From Acanthaster planci (taxonomy: Eukaryota; Echinodermata; Asteroidea; Valvatida; Acanthasteridae): a DNA stretch of 60,064 nucleotides. The DNA lies in NCBI RefSeq assembly GCF_001949145.1, contig NW_019091375.1:1090-61153 (forward strand), written 5' to 3'. The number at the start of each line of letters is the position of its first letter. Positions within the stretch are counted from its first letter, which is position 1. A model generated the notes under the pieces. It was not told where the DNA came from and did no database searches. It saw only the letters and a list, made by a program, of their open reading frames with translations. The position numbers and the translations under genes are program-made. Shown here piece by piece: positions 12,320 through 26,000 of this stretch.

Positions 12320-13065
12320 TTCTAAAACCAGGCTTGTATGACTCGCGTGACTCGGACTCGAGGCTGCGGACTCGCAGTCGGACTTGATATGCATGGCTTG
12401 TGACTCGGCAGAAATTATGTCGTTGCGTTGTGTTTTCACTGAGCAAAACAGCGCGTGATGCCAGTACTTCAGAGCACACGTGGTTGCCAATTGATTAGGG
12501 AAATTAATGTCCCAAAACATGTACCCTGCCGTCCAAAGTTGATACTGCATTAATACGTGATGATGTACTCGGTATCAGACTATTCTTGTCGGACACAGAC
12601 TGGTGCCCTGCCAAGCAACAGCGCCGGATCACGCGAAGTGCTGCTTGACGAATCTCAGTTGAAGCTGGGTAAAGTCTGAAAGCGGCTGCATTTGACTTGA
12701 AAGCACGAAAATCGGTCATGGCATCATCCCAAAAGTAGTCTGCTCTGAGCAACCCTTTGTAAATGAGCCCTTTATTTATTGAAGTTTATTTTCAAGTTAA
12801 AATATACAACGGACGGGGCATATTTTGTGGTTGCTTGTACATGCTTCCAGTTCATTAAATCAGACAAAAGCTGTGGTGAAAAATGAAAAATTTGCAGAAC
12901 CTGAAAATGTGTTTCCAATACAATAAACCTAAATGGCGAGTAGGACTTGGACTTGACCTTTATGATTCGTGACTCGGTTTAGACCCAAATGACTAGGGAT
13001 CAGACTCGAGAGATGTGACTCGGACTTGGACTCGATATCGATGTTTCATGACTCGAGTACAAATC
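12320..13065. repeat. Degenerate ACTCG/GACTTGG repeat blocks
   Basis: Two patches, about 12330–12410 and 12945–13060, are built from variants of gactcg, gacttg and gactcgga. They include 'gactcggactcgaggctg' in the first patch and 'gactcggacttggactcg' in the second. They look like decayed copies of one short tandem repeat, or the two ends of an insertion of about 0.7 kb. Confidence 0.5.
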
Positions 13066-16000
13066 TGTCTAAACTCAAATTGGTAATTACATGTGCAATG
13101 TTTGCTTTACATTAAATAACATGAACATTCTGTACAGTTTTTTGGACAAAACAGCTCTCATGTTTGACTGAGAAAGATTGCCTGACTTTTGTCACACACT
13201 GGATTGAATTATTCAGTGCGAGTGAGCTATAAGAGGAGAAGACGAATCCGTATTTAATATCTTAAAACTGGTGCATTACGGACATTTTGTGCACAAAGAC
13301 ATCCTTGGATGGTCCTTCCGCATAGTTTCCTTATTCCCCCTACAAAGATGGTAACTGTGCAGAGAGCCAGGGTGTTTTATTGACGACTTCGCACTTTGCC
13401 CTGTCATTGTCTACCGTGATTGCCAAAGTACATAGACAATCAAAAGACGCTTCCTGTTTTTAATCTCAACGATTTCTGTGTTATCTATTTCTAACGCTTT
13501 TCAGTGCAGTGTTAGGATCTGAGTATGCCGCTGAATAGGGGCCTAAGCACAAGCACCCAGAAGACCCGATAGGTCCTAACTATAAACTTAATGAACAAGT
13601 CTCATACGTATCGAACAGTGATGTTAAATTCCTGTAGAAAAAAAGTCGGCTGACCATTTTTGGAAATTAAAAACAGGTCATTACAACAGTTAGTTTAACC
13701 TCACAGTGGTCAATACATGTACTATCGAAGAAACTAAGAGAAAACGCAAGGAATTAAATGCAGTTAAGGCAATATTGTATGTAGTGCCAGTAACTGGCAC
13801 GTAGGCCCCAAAGAACCAATATACACAGTTCTTTCAATGTCACCAGCTGTATCAATAAAAATGGATTTCCATTTTCCACAATGTCACATTCCAATCACAG
13901 GATGGTTAGTGTTCGACTGTTGCATAAGGTCACATTGAAGGGAGTGCACGAGTAGACTGATGGGTACTGATCACTGCGTAATCGTTGTGAACAAAGAGTT
14001 CTTAAAAAATAGTTCTTTACGATGACCAACATCAGTAAGCGAAATCAGCCCGCTACTGTGAAGAATTGAAAACTTTGGGGACAAATTATCTAGAACATTA
14101 AAATTTGTCTTCCAGGAGGCTACCTTTCAAAATAGAAAATACCGTTTGAAAAAAGTCACTTTAAGTTTTGGAGGAGACTAATTCCATCATGAGAATAAGT
14201 CTGGACTTGTTTTTCTGTGATCGTGTTTCATTTCTAAAGCATTGATAACACCGGATGTGTTAAGTCAATGACTGCACAGACTGTTCGTGAAAGACAGATA
14301 AACACAGAAATAGTTCAAGTGTGTTCGGGCTCAACATTTTGAGAGACTGAAGGATTAGCTCCTCAACCTTTGAACCGTTATTCGATTGGCTTAGAGGAAG
14401 TATCCTGGGACTGGCTTATGGTTGCTGGAAATAGAAGGCAACATCAAGAACAAAAGACGTGCTACTTTTTTGCCTTTCACGGGCTCCCTTCCCTTTTCCA
14501 ACTTGCTCCCATCTTTGCGTGGAAGTCAGTTGTGACGCGATAATAATTATGAAAGCAGCTTCTACTTACTCAGGCACAAAATAATTCTGTCAACGATCAT
14601 ACTTTTCGGTCTTTTTCTTCTCTTTTTAATTGCAAAGAAGCACTTTGACAAATTTAATATTCTCAAAACTGACAATATTATACAATAAGAATTGTTGAGC
14701 AGTGGCGGTAGCGGGGACTGAGAAAAGTGGGGATGACTCGCACAGCTGGAAAAATGAAAAGCGGGTGGGGGACACCATACACACTATAAGGGAGGGGGGG
14801 CGATATTCATAATATAGATGTACATCTGTAATATGTATTACATTCATTGCGATTCTTTCGTCAGAATGGTATATTTACATTTTCCCTCTCTCAGTGATTT
14901 TGAAAATATTTTAGTCGTTTGGAAATCCACAAAATTCTTCACAATACGCTTCCATTTTTTCTTATCCCCCAAAAAGATGCGGGTTCAACAGCCCATCCTC
15001 CCTCAAAAGTGGAGGGGATATATACCTCGGTCCCCCGGATTTACACCCGTGATAACAAGGTCATTTACAGTTTTTTCTGTGTGCAATCATAGATAAACAT
15101 CTTTCCTGTATGCAGGTGTGGTTTAATTCTGACCTATGTTTCAGGATTGGAAAACATATAAGTAAGAAGAGTTCCCAAAAATCGTTATTGTCCTTTGCAG
15201 CTTTACTATAAATAATGTAATTCTCGATAAAGATGCTAAAAATGTTAACCTTTCTGCTTTCGGTAATAACATTTTTCCTGCTTAACATAAAATGTGACCA
15301 GACACTGATCATCGGCACCCTTTTATCACATTGAATCTGTGAAAGACTGACTACTTGACATCAACTGCATGGGCTGTCATTCCATTAAAAATTAATTTCC
15401 TCTGGAAGATTTTGTTTTCATTGCTTTGTGTCATGCATCGCATCGAAACTAATTTAAAGAGTTGTTCTTCCGGCAGCTGCTTGATCTTTCCTCTATTCGT
15501 TCCAAGCAGATTCTGTTTACAGAAAGATTTTTAAGATAATTATTTAACAAAGTCCATCCGCGCTACTGTCATTTTACATGTTTGCAAAAAAACAAAGGAG
15601 CTCCCCCTCCTTTGCATAATTATGCTTGAACCAGTGAACAAATGGAAAATGGCGTGGGAAATAATGTGAAGACATTATTACTTTGGGATGACTTCACGAG
15701 GTGCATCAGACTGCCTGTAAACATATAAAGTCAAAAAGTCATTCCTAACGATACGTAAAGCCAGGCTACGTAAACGGACAGAGGTCAGAAAACCAACTAG
15801 TAATGGAGTTGGAAAGTTGAAGTCAGACAAGTGTGCATATCGAAAAAAAAGAATGGTTTGCATGCACTACACATGTTTTATCGAAGTAACGTGCATTAGT
15901 ATTAGCATAAAATGCTAAAATTTTATTTATAAAACACCCGAAATCATTTCCTCAATGAAACACATACAAGTACCAAGACGTAAGAATAATATTTGACTGG

Positions 16001-16289
16001 CAAGTTTACTGTTGCATTCATTTCACAATGCACTATTTGTATTCATTGTCAACTTAACCCACCCTATTGACGTCATAACCGGCCTTGAACGTATACATTA
16101 TTCAGTAATTCAGTGAACCAAGGCGTTTCCCACATAACTCCGAGTCCACTAAAATTTAGAATGAATTGAGGAATGAGTGAGTTACTTTCAGGTTACTGAC
16201 AACACACAAAGTCTAAAATGCCTTTCTTTCGACATGATTTGAATTACTTTCGTACAGTAGTTATTTTTTAATTCTAAAAATAGCCGTAC
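13066..16289. other. Intergenic, no supported gene
   Basis: No exon chain or recognisable protein on either strand. At about 14700–15060 there is a G/C-rich patch with 'gtggaggggatatatacctcgg' that resembles the ends of decayed transposons. The rest is unremarkable AT-rich sequence. Confidence 0.4.
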
Positions 16290-16475
16290 CCTACACTGCA
16301 AAAGGTGAGGTGTTAAATTTAACCCCTGGTGTTATCAGCCAGAGGACTACACCAACACTTTTCAGGGGTGTTACAATGCTGGTGTTATTTGGTGCACCCT
16401 CCAGTGCATTGTAACATTTAAAAGCGTGCAAAGTAACACCATGTGGTGTGGTCATCTGATAAAACACCAAAAAGA
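16290..16475. mobile_element. Probable MITE relic rich in GGTGTTA/TAACACC
   Basis: The segment opens with 'cactgcaaaaggtgaggtgt' and 'taaatttaaccc' and contains many direct and inverted copies of GGTGTTA, such as 'ggtgttaaatttaacccc', 'ggtgttacaatgctggtgtt', 'agtaacaccatgtggtgtgg' and 'aaaacacc'. This is the look of a small non-autonomous DNA transposon with subterminal repeats. I cannot delimit its ends exactly. Confidence 0.4.
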
Positions 16476-17662
16476 GTTGCAGTATACGAAAGCTAGGCAT
16501 AATTATAGAGTACTTAGTCACAACCAATGCCAACACAATGACTCGGCAAGGATCACACTGTTTTGCTTCTCGACCCTGTCAGAGTCAAAGGAATTTTGTT
16601 CAACTCCATTAATTCTTAAGCAAGGCTACAAAATGAAATGGATGTTGTGAATTCGAGGATTCCATTGTCCAAATCATAAGAGAGTTGCACTCATTTCAGT
16701 GGCTGGTTCGAGCAGTTCAGACTCCATAAACCTGTTTAAATGAAAAGTCATGACGGACAGAAAGAACACACAAACCAAACAAACATCGTGATTTGCAGAC
16801 TCCTATTTCCGTCTGTATGTGAGTTTCTTCTTGATCTCCGTGTTCAGGTGTTCAAATATCAGTGACTCTAATATTGACCGACTTTATATGCTGGACTCAG
16901 CATTCATTCAAGCACAGGCTTTGACTTGGCTCGACTCAACTTAGTCACTAATCTTGATGGATCACTTGAACTGATTCGACCCGAGTAAAATCACAAATGC
17001 ATTGACCCTTATAAGTTTTACTTAAGTTGTATGAACGCCAAGTTCATTAACACTTCACAATTCCGAAAAATTATGAACAAACTGCCGCTCGAGTTTCGAC
17101 CATTTACAAAACACTATTCTGAGCACATGAACACTGAATCCTAAAGGAAAGGATTCAGACCAGGATGAAAGGTTCACCAGAGAAAAGTGTATTTTCATTT
17201 CGATTGTGACAAACATTCCTTCCTTGTTATTTCTGTATAAAATCCCGTAGCTCAGTAGATTTCAACTGTGCCGGTTATAAACGGATAAAATTTTAAAAAT
17301 ACCAACTTTGTTCCGTGAAACCGATTATTATATACGTACGAGACCCGTTGGATGTGAACGACGCCCTCTTTGAGTGCAACGTGCGCCCCAGCCAGTTTTA
17401 ATGGCGCGAAAGTGAACGCATTGTTCACATAGCGAGTCACAAAAGTTGAATACATTAATTCAACTCGAGCAGAGTTTTGCTGCAAATCTTTCGTGACGCC
17501 CAATTCGCCTCACTTTCACAGTCGCCCGTAGCCTGAACGGCCTTCCGTCGGAACTGGGCAAAATCCTATCTGGGTCCGTCATGTGCCGTCTATCTGACCT
17601 CTTTGGTCAAGATAATTAAAATCTTTTTAGAAGGATGAAAACACCAGTAGAGTGAGGATATA

Positions 17663-17828
17663 CAGTCGAACCTCATTAATAAGAGGTCGTTTGGACTTGG
17701 ATAATCACCTTATTATAACAGGAACCTTGTATTATAAGGAATAAAATAATAAAAACAAAGGATTGGGACCCCAAATTCCTTGTTATAAGCAGAATCTTAA
17801 CAGTGCTCTTCTTAACGAAGTTCGACTG
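17663..17828 (+). mobile_element. MITE copy 1, TIR CAGTCGAACCTC, TA target duplication
   Basis: A 166-bp element begins CAGTCGAACCTCATTAATAAG and ends CTTAACGAAGTTCGACTG, so the ends are imperfect inverted repeats. It is flanked by TA on both sides, as expected for Tc1/mariner/pogo-type insertion. The internal hallmark 'ccttgttataagcagaatct' is shared with the copies at 24792 and 30436. No coding capacity. Confidence 0.85.
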
Positions 17829-19986
17829 TAAGTATCTGAGCGCAATTTTCAGTCAAATTCCAAAAGAGGGGGAGGCAGCTATAATATTGTGCAGGACCCT
17901 CACTAAAAGCATCATCCCTTTTCCTTTTTCCATTTCAAGGCTTGTTCCACAACTGGACCAGCTAGAGCTGTCTATAAATAGAGTTGCGACAGCTTTGGGG
18001 GAAAAATGGCTGTTCATTAATTGTACAGTAGAGGTGCTGCTATTGTATACCATTGTCCACACATACTGGTGCATACACCTGCCAGTTGAGTTTCAACATT
18101 GGTCACACCTCATGTCGCAACTTTCTCTGTACACTGCTCTGATTGGGGCATACGCATACACTTTGACCGCCCTTATATCTGCATGCATTTTATTTCAATT
18201 GTACATGCATGTGTGGAAAGATATCTTGCCTCCTTTCTTTTCTCTCCCATTGGTCTTTATCGGTTATTTTAAATTACTTTTGAGCAGTAACGTATCCAGC
18301 TTTTGGTCGGGGGGGGGCGGACTCAAAAGCGAATGCGGCTTCGGGCTTATTTTACATACCGTTGGGGGAGAACAATCATCAAAAGCCTTACTCACTGTCC
18401 CGAAATCCTAGCTTCTATTTCATGGCGTTGTCTTCTTAGGGTTTTGGTGCTAGTATAAACGAAAATAAAAATGAAAAAAAAAATCCGTCGGGTTTTCCCC
18501 CTACCCCACGCAGCAGCTTTTAAGACAGAAAGGTTCCCTTGTCGGCTTCATGTATATGAAACACTAGTTTCACACACAAACAAAAATGGCTCACGTGTAT
18601 GGTTGGCGCCTCTTCCGCCTCCCCCATTCGTATACCTACAAGCATGTGCTGACAAGCATGTGCTGACAAGCATGTGCTTTTAGTTAATTTAGTTTTATTT
18701 ACAATACATGAGTGGTGGGAAATGGCAGTCTGAGCTGCTAGTCTCGATCAGCTTTACTGAAATTAAGAGTACGAGTTATTTCCGACCATCCACATGTCCG
18801 TAGTTATATCGTAGAGCTCTATGGTTACATCACGTGTGAGATCGCGCCCTCATTTGCCGGGGGTTTCCCTTCGAACCTGTACACGTGGGGGGTTTCCCCG
18901 GCTTAGACATTGCAGTTGGCATTTTACGTCGACAGTTTTGTGCTGTTTCTAAATGCACGATAAGTTGTCATATCAGTGACTGGTAATACTGTAGGCCGCG
19001 ATGAAGTGGAATTTGACATTTTAGCTGTGGGTGATCATTCAGGAAAAGGTTCTAAAGTTTGCTGCTGTCGTGCTGTGGGTGAGAACACAGAATGACCTTG
19101 TGGCGATCATTATCATTCGACTAGATGACCCGGATATACATGTAGGCCGACATGCAGTAGAGTTAATCGAACGTTGGCCTACGTGTGTACTGATTTGTAT
19201 TAGGAAATGGCAGTTATTATATTGTTGCTCTGAATATCTGTTGTAAGGATGGCGAGGGAACACTTCGAGATGGACATAACCGAGGTAGGCTATGTTGAGT
19301 GGTTACTTTATGGGAAATTATAGGATGATTGGGCAGGATCATGCCATGCATATGGTCAATGATTGGTACATTGTACTTGTAATTACATGTACATTTGACT
19401 ATTAATTGACAAACATGAATATGACCAGTGTGCAGATACCAGTTTTATTTGTACATAAAGCAAGGTTTAATGATTTAATTACAACCTGACAGCTGTGGAT
19501 TATCCTTGCATATATTCCGCAATGTTATTTCACAGGCAGTGACAGGTTCATTTGTGCTCTGTGCATGCTGTGACTGCCAGTGTATGAATCATCAAAGTGA
19601 CTCATTTGAAATGCATGCATGTTTGCACTGGTATCTATTCCACTTTTATATTTACAGTTTTGACTAAGCATAGGCAAAGGAAAGATGGTCTACTTGGATA
19701 GCTGCTTCTGCTGGGCGCTTGGCCCCCATTTAAAAACTTAGCGTAATGCTCTGCCCCAACATCATGTTGTTTCAATGTACATGTGTACATGTATATGCTC
19801 TACATTCTAGCCCCTTTGACTGGATGGCAGCTACCCATCTGGGTATACTAGACAAAGGTTGTGTTGCTCTGACTTCATAATCATACATTAGATTTGTTGA
19901 AGCAATGTTCACACGCATACAGTAACTTCACATGTACAGGTATTTCTTTGAATATATACATGTACATGTACATGTATTTTCCACAG
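17829..19986. other. Region upstream of TRAF6, with a possible 5' UTR exon
   Basis: The stretch is non-coding as far as I can tell. A possible non-coding first exon of TRAF6 ends at a good donor at 19284/19285 (CCGAG|GTAGGC), and the 5' UTR part of the start-codon exon begins after TTTTCCACAG at 19987. Splicing these would create a short upstream ORF starting at 19249 (MAREHFEMDITE…) that stops before the TRAF6 start. Transcript evidence is absent. Around 18290–18340 there is a G-rich transposon-like patch. Confidence 0.3.
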
Positions 19987-20051
19987 GCACTGGGCATCAC
20001 ATTGCTTCAATATTAGTCACCTTGACCCTCTGAAGAGGAAGAAACTGAACA

Positions 20052-23000
20052 ATGGAAGAAAAAAGTGAGAAAGAACTGGCCCTAGAAGAGGACCTACCTC
20101 GTCCCCCACCAGGTGCAACTGTACACCCCATACCAGGTCCAACACTGGATTCATATGTTAGCGTTAACGACAGCACAGAAGGTTATGACTTGAGGTTTGA
20201 ACCTCAGTTGGAACAGAAGTATGAGTGTCCTATTTGCCTCATGTGTTTGCGTGAACCAGTACAAACAGAATGTGGTCATCGGTTTTGTCGTGCATGCATT
20301 ATGCGATCATTAAGGTAAGTACATATCAACAAAATATATGAACTTCAAGGATTCAGTGAAAACATTGGTGACCAAACTGTTCAAAAAAGCGACATCTCCA
20401 ATGAAACTTATCAATGTGCATATGTTTGTAGGTTTTTTTGCTGTGAATAAACATGTACACTATACATGTATATCTTACATGTAGTTCTGTCCGTACTCAG
20501 ATTTTTCATAAATGTGTTACAGTCTCGACTCTCGACCATTGCAGTCAAGTCTTTTTCAGGAAAATGACCCCATTGACATTGCTGAAATGAATCAAATAAA
20601 GTGGATGTTAGCCAATAAAGGAAATAAAAAATCACATGTTCATTCATAAAAATCCACTTTCCTTTTTGCCAAGAATGATTCCTAATTGTGTAATAATCTG
20701 TTTCACTTTCATTTTGTTTGACGTAGTTTGCCTTCAGTTTTTAATGCAAAATAATTTCCAAGAAAGCTACAAATTGATTTTGGACTGACTTATTACATTT
20801 AAATAAACAATCAAATTTATGCATTTGCTTTCTTTATTGAAACACCTGTTTGTGTGTTGTTCTCAACCTCCTCACCATCATTTCGGTATTATTTATGAAT
20901 TATTTAACTCTTTGCTTTGTAGGTATGCAATTTGAGCCTCAGTAAAAGTTTCAATGAACCAGTGCAAAATTGCACCCAATGCTTTCCTTACAGATCAACA
21001 CCTTACAAAAGCCTCAAAGTAAGAAGACTTAGTTTTTTTTGACAAGGTTGAACCCTAGTAGTGAGTCATTTCCTCTGAAGACATAAAGCAGGGATGAAAT
21101 CAGCCTGAACCCTTTCCCTCCTCTATCATTCGTGCAATTGTGATTGGTTAACAGCAGACACCCAACTATCTGGTTTCCTGAATGGCTTCCACTTTCCCAC
21201 AAAAATCAACGATGTTTCTAGGCTATGCTTCATACAGGTACTTCTAGGAGTACTTCAGAAAGTTTGTTCTCTATCAGTTGCTGAAAGCACACAATTTCTG
21301 ACATTAAAAACAAAAGATATTGTTGCAACCTGCAGTATGTTGGTAGCGTTCAGGTTTTAGAAGGTAAGTGAGAAGTTCCTCAAGTGCCTGTTGTCAAGTT
21401 CTTACATGCATGGGCATGTTAATACTTTTGTACATTGTAACTGTACACAAATTCTTACCCTTCATTTTTCTTTTTATTCCTTGGGATACTGAAGAAATTA
21501 ATTTGTGAGTTCATCATTTCAACAGTTAATGATATGTATTCTGTTGCAGGGATGCAGGGAACCGGTGTCCTGTAGACCAATTACCATTGCAAAAGGTGAG
21601 AATACATATTTTCATGATTGAATATTCATAATGCCATCATGTTAACTAATGAGTTCTTATCTCATGCACATTGATAAACTGGCGCATAAGGTTTGCCCGT
21701 AGGATGTACCATGTGAAATATGTTCAGTGGACAAAATTGGAGATGTTTTCAGTGTTGAGTGCCAGCAGAGACAAGTATGGATTCTGCAAAATACATAAAT
21801 TTATCAGATCAACTTCTCCGTGCAAATACGACTCGGATTATGCAATTTTGGTAAACGACAATCTTTCATAAAGAAGAGTCATATAATTATGTTGATGTTT
21901 CAAACATGCATAGGCCTACATGTACATGTACATGAACTTGTAGATGTCTGAGGTGCTGCAGAGGTATGCACCTCTTGCAAATTTGCATCCTGACCGAGGA
22001 CAAAGGGAAAACTAGGGACTTTCTAAGAGATCAAGAGGATCTCACCAAGAGTGATGTACATGGATGTAGTATCCATGTGTAAGTATGTTGTTTTTATTAA
22101 CATTTGAATGTACAGTGTACATGTATAATTTTACTCTGTATCACTGGAGAATGCTTATTACACCTGAGTCCTATTGTTTGGAAGATTTTGCAACCTGGTA
22201 TTTTGTCTTACATGGTTGCACATATTGAATTAGACTTCTTCCTTTTTATGCGTTCATTGTAACGGGAAGGGTTTCTCCCTTTGGCCAGGGAATTCCCTTC
22301 TCTATTGTCAAACAGGCATTTATTGTTCCAAGTATTTGTATGTGTACAAGGTTTGTCTACGCTTCGCATAATGGCTGCCAGTATCCTGGTGCTGACCTTG
22401 CCATTTTTGATGGTCACTAGATTTTCAGGGACTGAAAAATTCGGAGGGAGGGAACCATTGGGAACAGAATCCCTTAGGGATTTTATGGTGCTTTTACTTT
22501 TTATTTGTAGAAGCTTACTTTTACACTGGTCAAACAGGTATACTACCTCAGACAGTCTCCCTATTCAACAACATGCAACTTGAATATGTATTAATATTTG
22601 ATAATGCCACTGCTTACACTGTACATTATGCGCTTGCACCTGGATACGAGACAGTTTACTCCATCCCTATTGGTCAAGAGTCTCTGTGCGATGCAGTTCA
22701 TTGAAGCGGATTGTATTGGACAACTTTCAAAAGGAATACACCATAAAATGGACAGGGGTGTTTAGGGAAATGAAAGTAAAGTTTTAGAACAAAAGAAAGT
22801 AGAGGTTGCCAAACATTTGCACATTAGTATATCTACAGGTGCATGACCACCAAAATAGTATTCATTGTTTTATTATAAATCTATAGCAGACTATATTTTC
22901 TTGGAAGTTTGGCAAATCATTTCAAGGAACATTACACAAGTAGATAAAAGTGTATGCTCATTGAACACTTCTTTTCATAATTGTTGCTTTTTAGATGTTT

Positions 23001-26000
23001 CCTGACCTTTGTGTAAGGAGGGAAATCATGGATTTGATGGCCCACTGTCCTCATCCAGACTGTGAAGAGATTATAGAACTCCGAAATATGGAGGTGAGAT
23101 TGCCCCACCCTACATGAATAAACACACACCGAAGTCAATAAATCACTGAACAAACAGCCGTAAATAAATAAATGGACTAAAGCTTGTAGATACCGGTACT
23201 AGTAGGTGAAGCATACACTGCTGAGGAACATAACATATTGCTAACTGATAAGTGAAGCAGATGATATAACTCCATGATTATTCAGATGAAAATCACAAAA
23301 TGGGAGAGAAATTGAAAGACAACATGACGCATAAAGTACAAATACCATATTTCTTACAGAAAGTAGAAGTGTTGAAAAGCCAGCCACAGTGATATATCAG
23401 TATCATGGTTTATTGGGGGAAATTCCCATTTGTCAGATGAGGTTAATGAAGCAACCAGAAGACACAATTGGGCAACAAACCAATGAGTTTATGATTTTGA
23501 ATCTGTGGTGATAGGGGCTGTTCATAAAGTACACATGCACGAAGTGGGGGTCTGAAAAAATAGAATTTTTTGCGTACGTACATTATGGATGGCCCCTTAC
23601 ACAAATTGCTTTACCTCATCAATATTCATCAGGCAGCTGTGGCATTTCATCAGTCAGTTCCAGGAAGTCAACCATGTGATAAGTTTTACTATTTTTTCAC
23701 ATGCAGAACCAGAAAAGAACTATCACACACTTGGATCTCAGCCTTTGAGTTGTCCCAGGACAGCACAGAAAGTTAACTTTCTATTCTAATTGTTTCCTTA
23801 ACATTGAATTGAAATTGTTTCAGTTTATCTAAATACTGCATAATCACAAACATTGTAAATTGAACCAATGAAATACTGCAGCTGCCAGATGAATATTTAT
23901 GAGGTATAGTAATAAACAATAGCAGACATTTTTACCAAACGGCTGCCCAGTTCATTTAGAGAGGCATTCTTGTGAATTCAGTCATTTTCCTAGCAAAACA
24001 GTTTTCCTTGAAAAGTAAAATTAAATTTCTTACAGCCTCAAAATAGATGTCCACCTGTCATAGAAAAGAGGCATTTTTAAAAGATTTTTCACTAAATTTG
24101 AAAAAGTTTCCATCAGATATTAAACTCCTTCACCTGTAGTAAAATTGCTGTTTTTACATTTCATGCATTTGAAACAAATGCTGGCCTTCTAGGCCACTAT
24201 TCTACATTTAGCAATTCACTGTACTTGTACATTTCACTGAAGCAGCACAGCAAGTGAAAGACATAACAAATCAATATTTCATTCCACTCCACTGTTAATT
24301 AAGTTTGCTTCCTTTATCCACATTTAGACTCATCAAGAGATGTGTCCCTATGGTCTTCAGCCTTGTCCAAATCACTGTGGTGAAATGTTACAGCGTCGAC
24401 ATATTGACAACCACATCAAGAAAGACTGTTCCAAGCGACCAGTCAACTGTGAATTCTGTGACACTCTTATACCTTTGGATCACAAGCAGGTACTTGTATC
24501 TGAAGCAATTTGGTTTGTGTTGTACAAACAGTACATGCACAGATAAGGGTGTGTAATTACGCAGCTAGAGGACTGGTACCGCTAAAATGCTGCGGTGGAC
24601 TATTTGAGTTATCGGGGGTAGACACACATCTACACTTTTCAGATGTATATTCCTAGTGTCATCCTAACTCTCTACCCAGTGAAATAAAGATACATGCATT
24701 ATTTCTGTCTCAGGCAATTCAATGTAATGAATTTACCAACAGCTCAGCATTTCTCTCAAAATGAACATCTGTGATTCATTAAGTAAGTATACAGTCGAAC
24801 CTTGTCAATAAGGACTAGGTCCTTTGGACGTGGCAAATAACCTTGTTATAATAGGAACTTGTGTTACCAGGAATAAAGGACTGAGACCTAAATACTTCCT
24901 TGTTATAAGCAGAATCTTTTATAACAATGCTCTTATTAACGAGTTCGACTGTATTATTATGATGTGATCATGCTTTCAATGCCTGTGATATAACTCTCAA
25001 GAGCAGATAAGCTGGCAGGAGGATCAATTCTTTCCAAACCTGCCTGGGTAAACCATTGCATTGTTCTTCTGGACGCCTTTTTCCTTTAATTCTTAAAACC
25101 AACTGACCATATTTGTTACTTGATGTCCCAGGTACATCTAGATACATGTCCAAAGGTGACTATTAGCTGTGAGTACTGCAGAGACGCTATGATACGAGAG
25201 AGACTTATGGTACATCTTAAGAATATCTGTCCAAAGATGGTGGTCTTGTGTCGGTTCCATGCGATTGGCTGCACTGAAAAGGTAGGTGGAAACCAACCAC
25301 GTCTGTTTGTAGTCTGTGAACTTTACCCCATTCTATTCTCATTTTAAAGCAGTACTTACCTGCTTGTTTTCACCAGTGAGTATGTTGCTTTCAAATCTGT
25401 TCTTGCTACATGTATGTGATTACAGATGGAGCGTGAATTGATGGCAAATCATCTGTCATCATCAATGGAGAAACATATGGAGTTAATGGCCTTCAGATTA
25501 GAAGGGATGCAAGATAGACGTAAGCATTCCTCATCACCCCAAGAGCATGAGGTACCAGACCTATCTATGTTTGAACAGCATGAATATTCAGTTTATCCAC
25601 CAAATACAAGTCCAAAAGTCAACCAACGCATTGCACATTCAGGCACCAGTGGTGTGGGTACCAGTTCATCCTCAGACACATCAGTCTTTAGCCCGTTGCC
25701 TCTTCCCACAACATCCGAAGTAAGCTATGCACCAACATTCAAGGCTGGGGCTACAGATGTTGAGAAGCATGCAGCCAAGACATTGGATCAAGACAAGATT
25801 CCACAACCTCATCTCAAGACGTCTACGAGCGTTCCCCATCAAAGTGAAAAACCTCATGTTGTTCACAGATTCCCCTCAGCTGAACCCAGATACCCTTGTG
25901 CTGAATCCAGAAATACTTCTGTCAATTCAAGAATCCTAGCTGCAGATCACCGTTATTCAACTGGAGACCTTAACGTACAATTTCGCCGATTTCCTTCAGT

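Noticed and set aside
17803-18411. Open frame of 202 codons on the plus strand
   Set aside because: It begins inside a MITE, has no recognisable domain, ends in a G-rich transposon-like patch and has no spliced partners. It is probably chance, although its length is notable.
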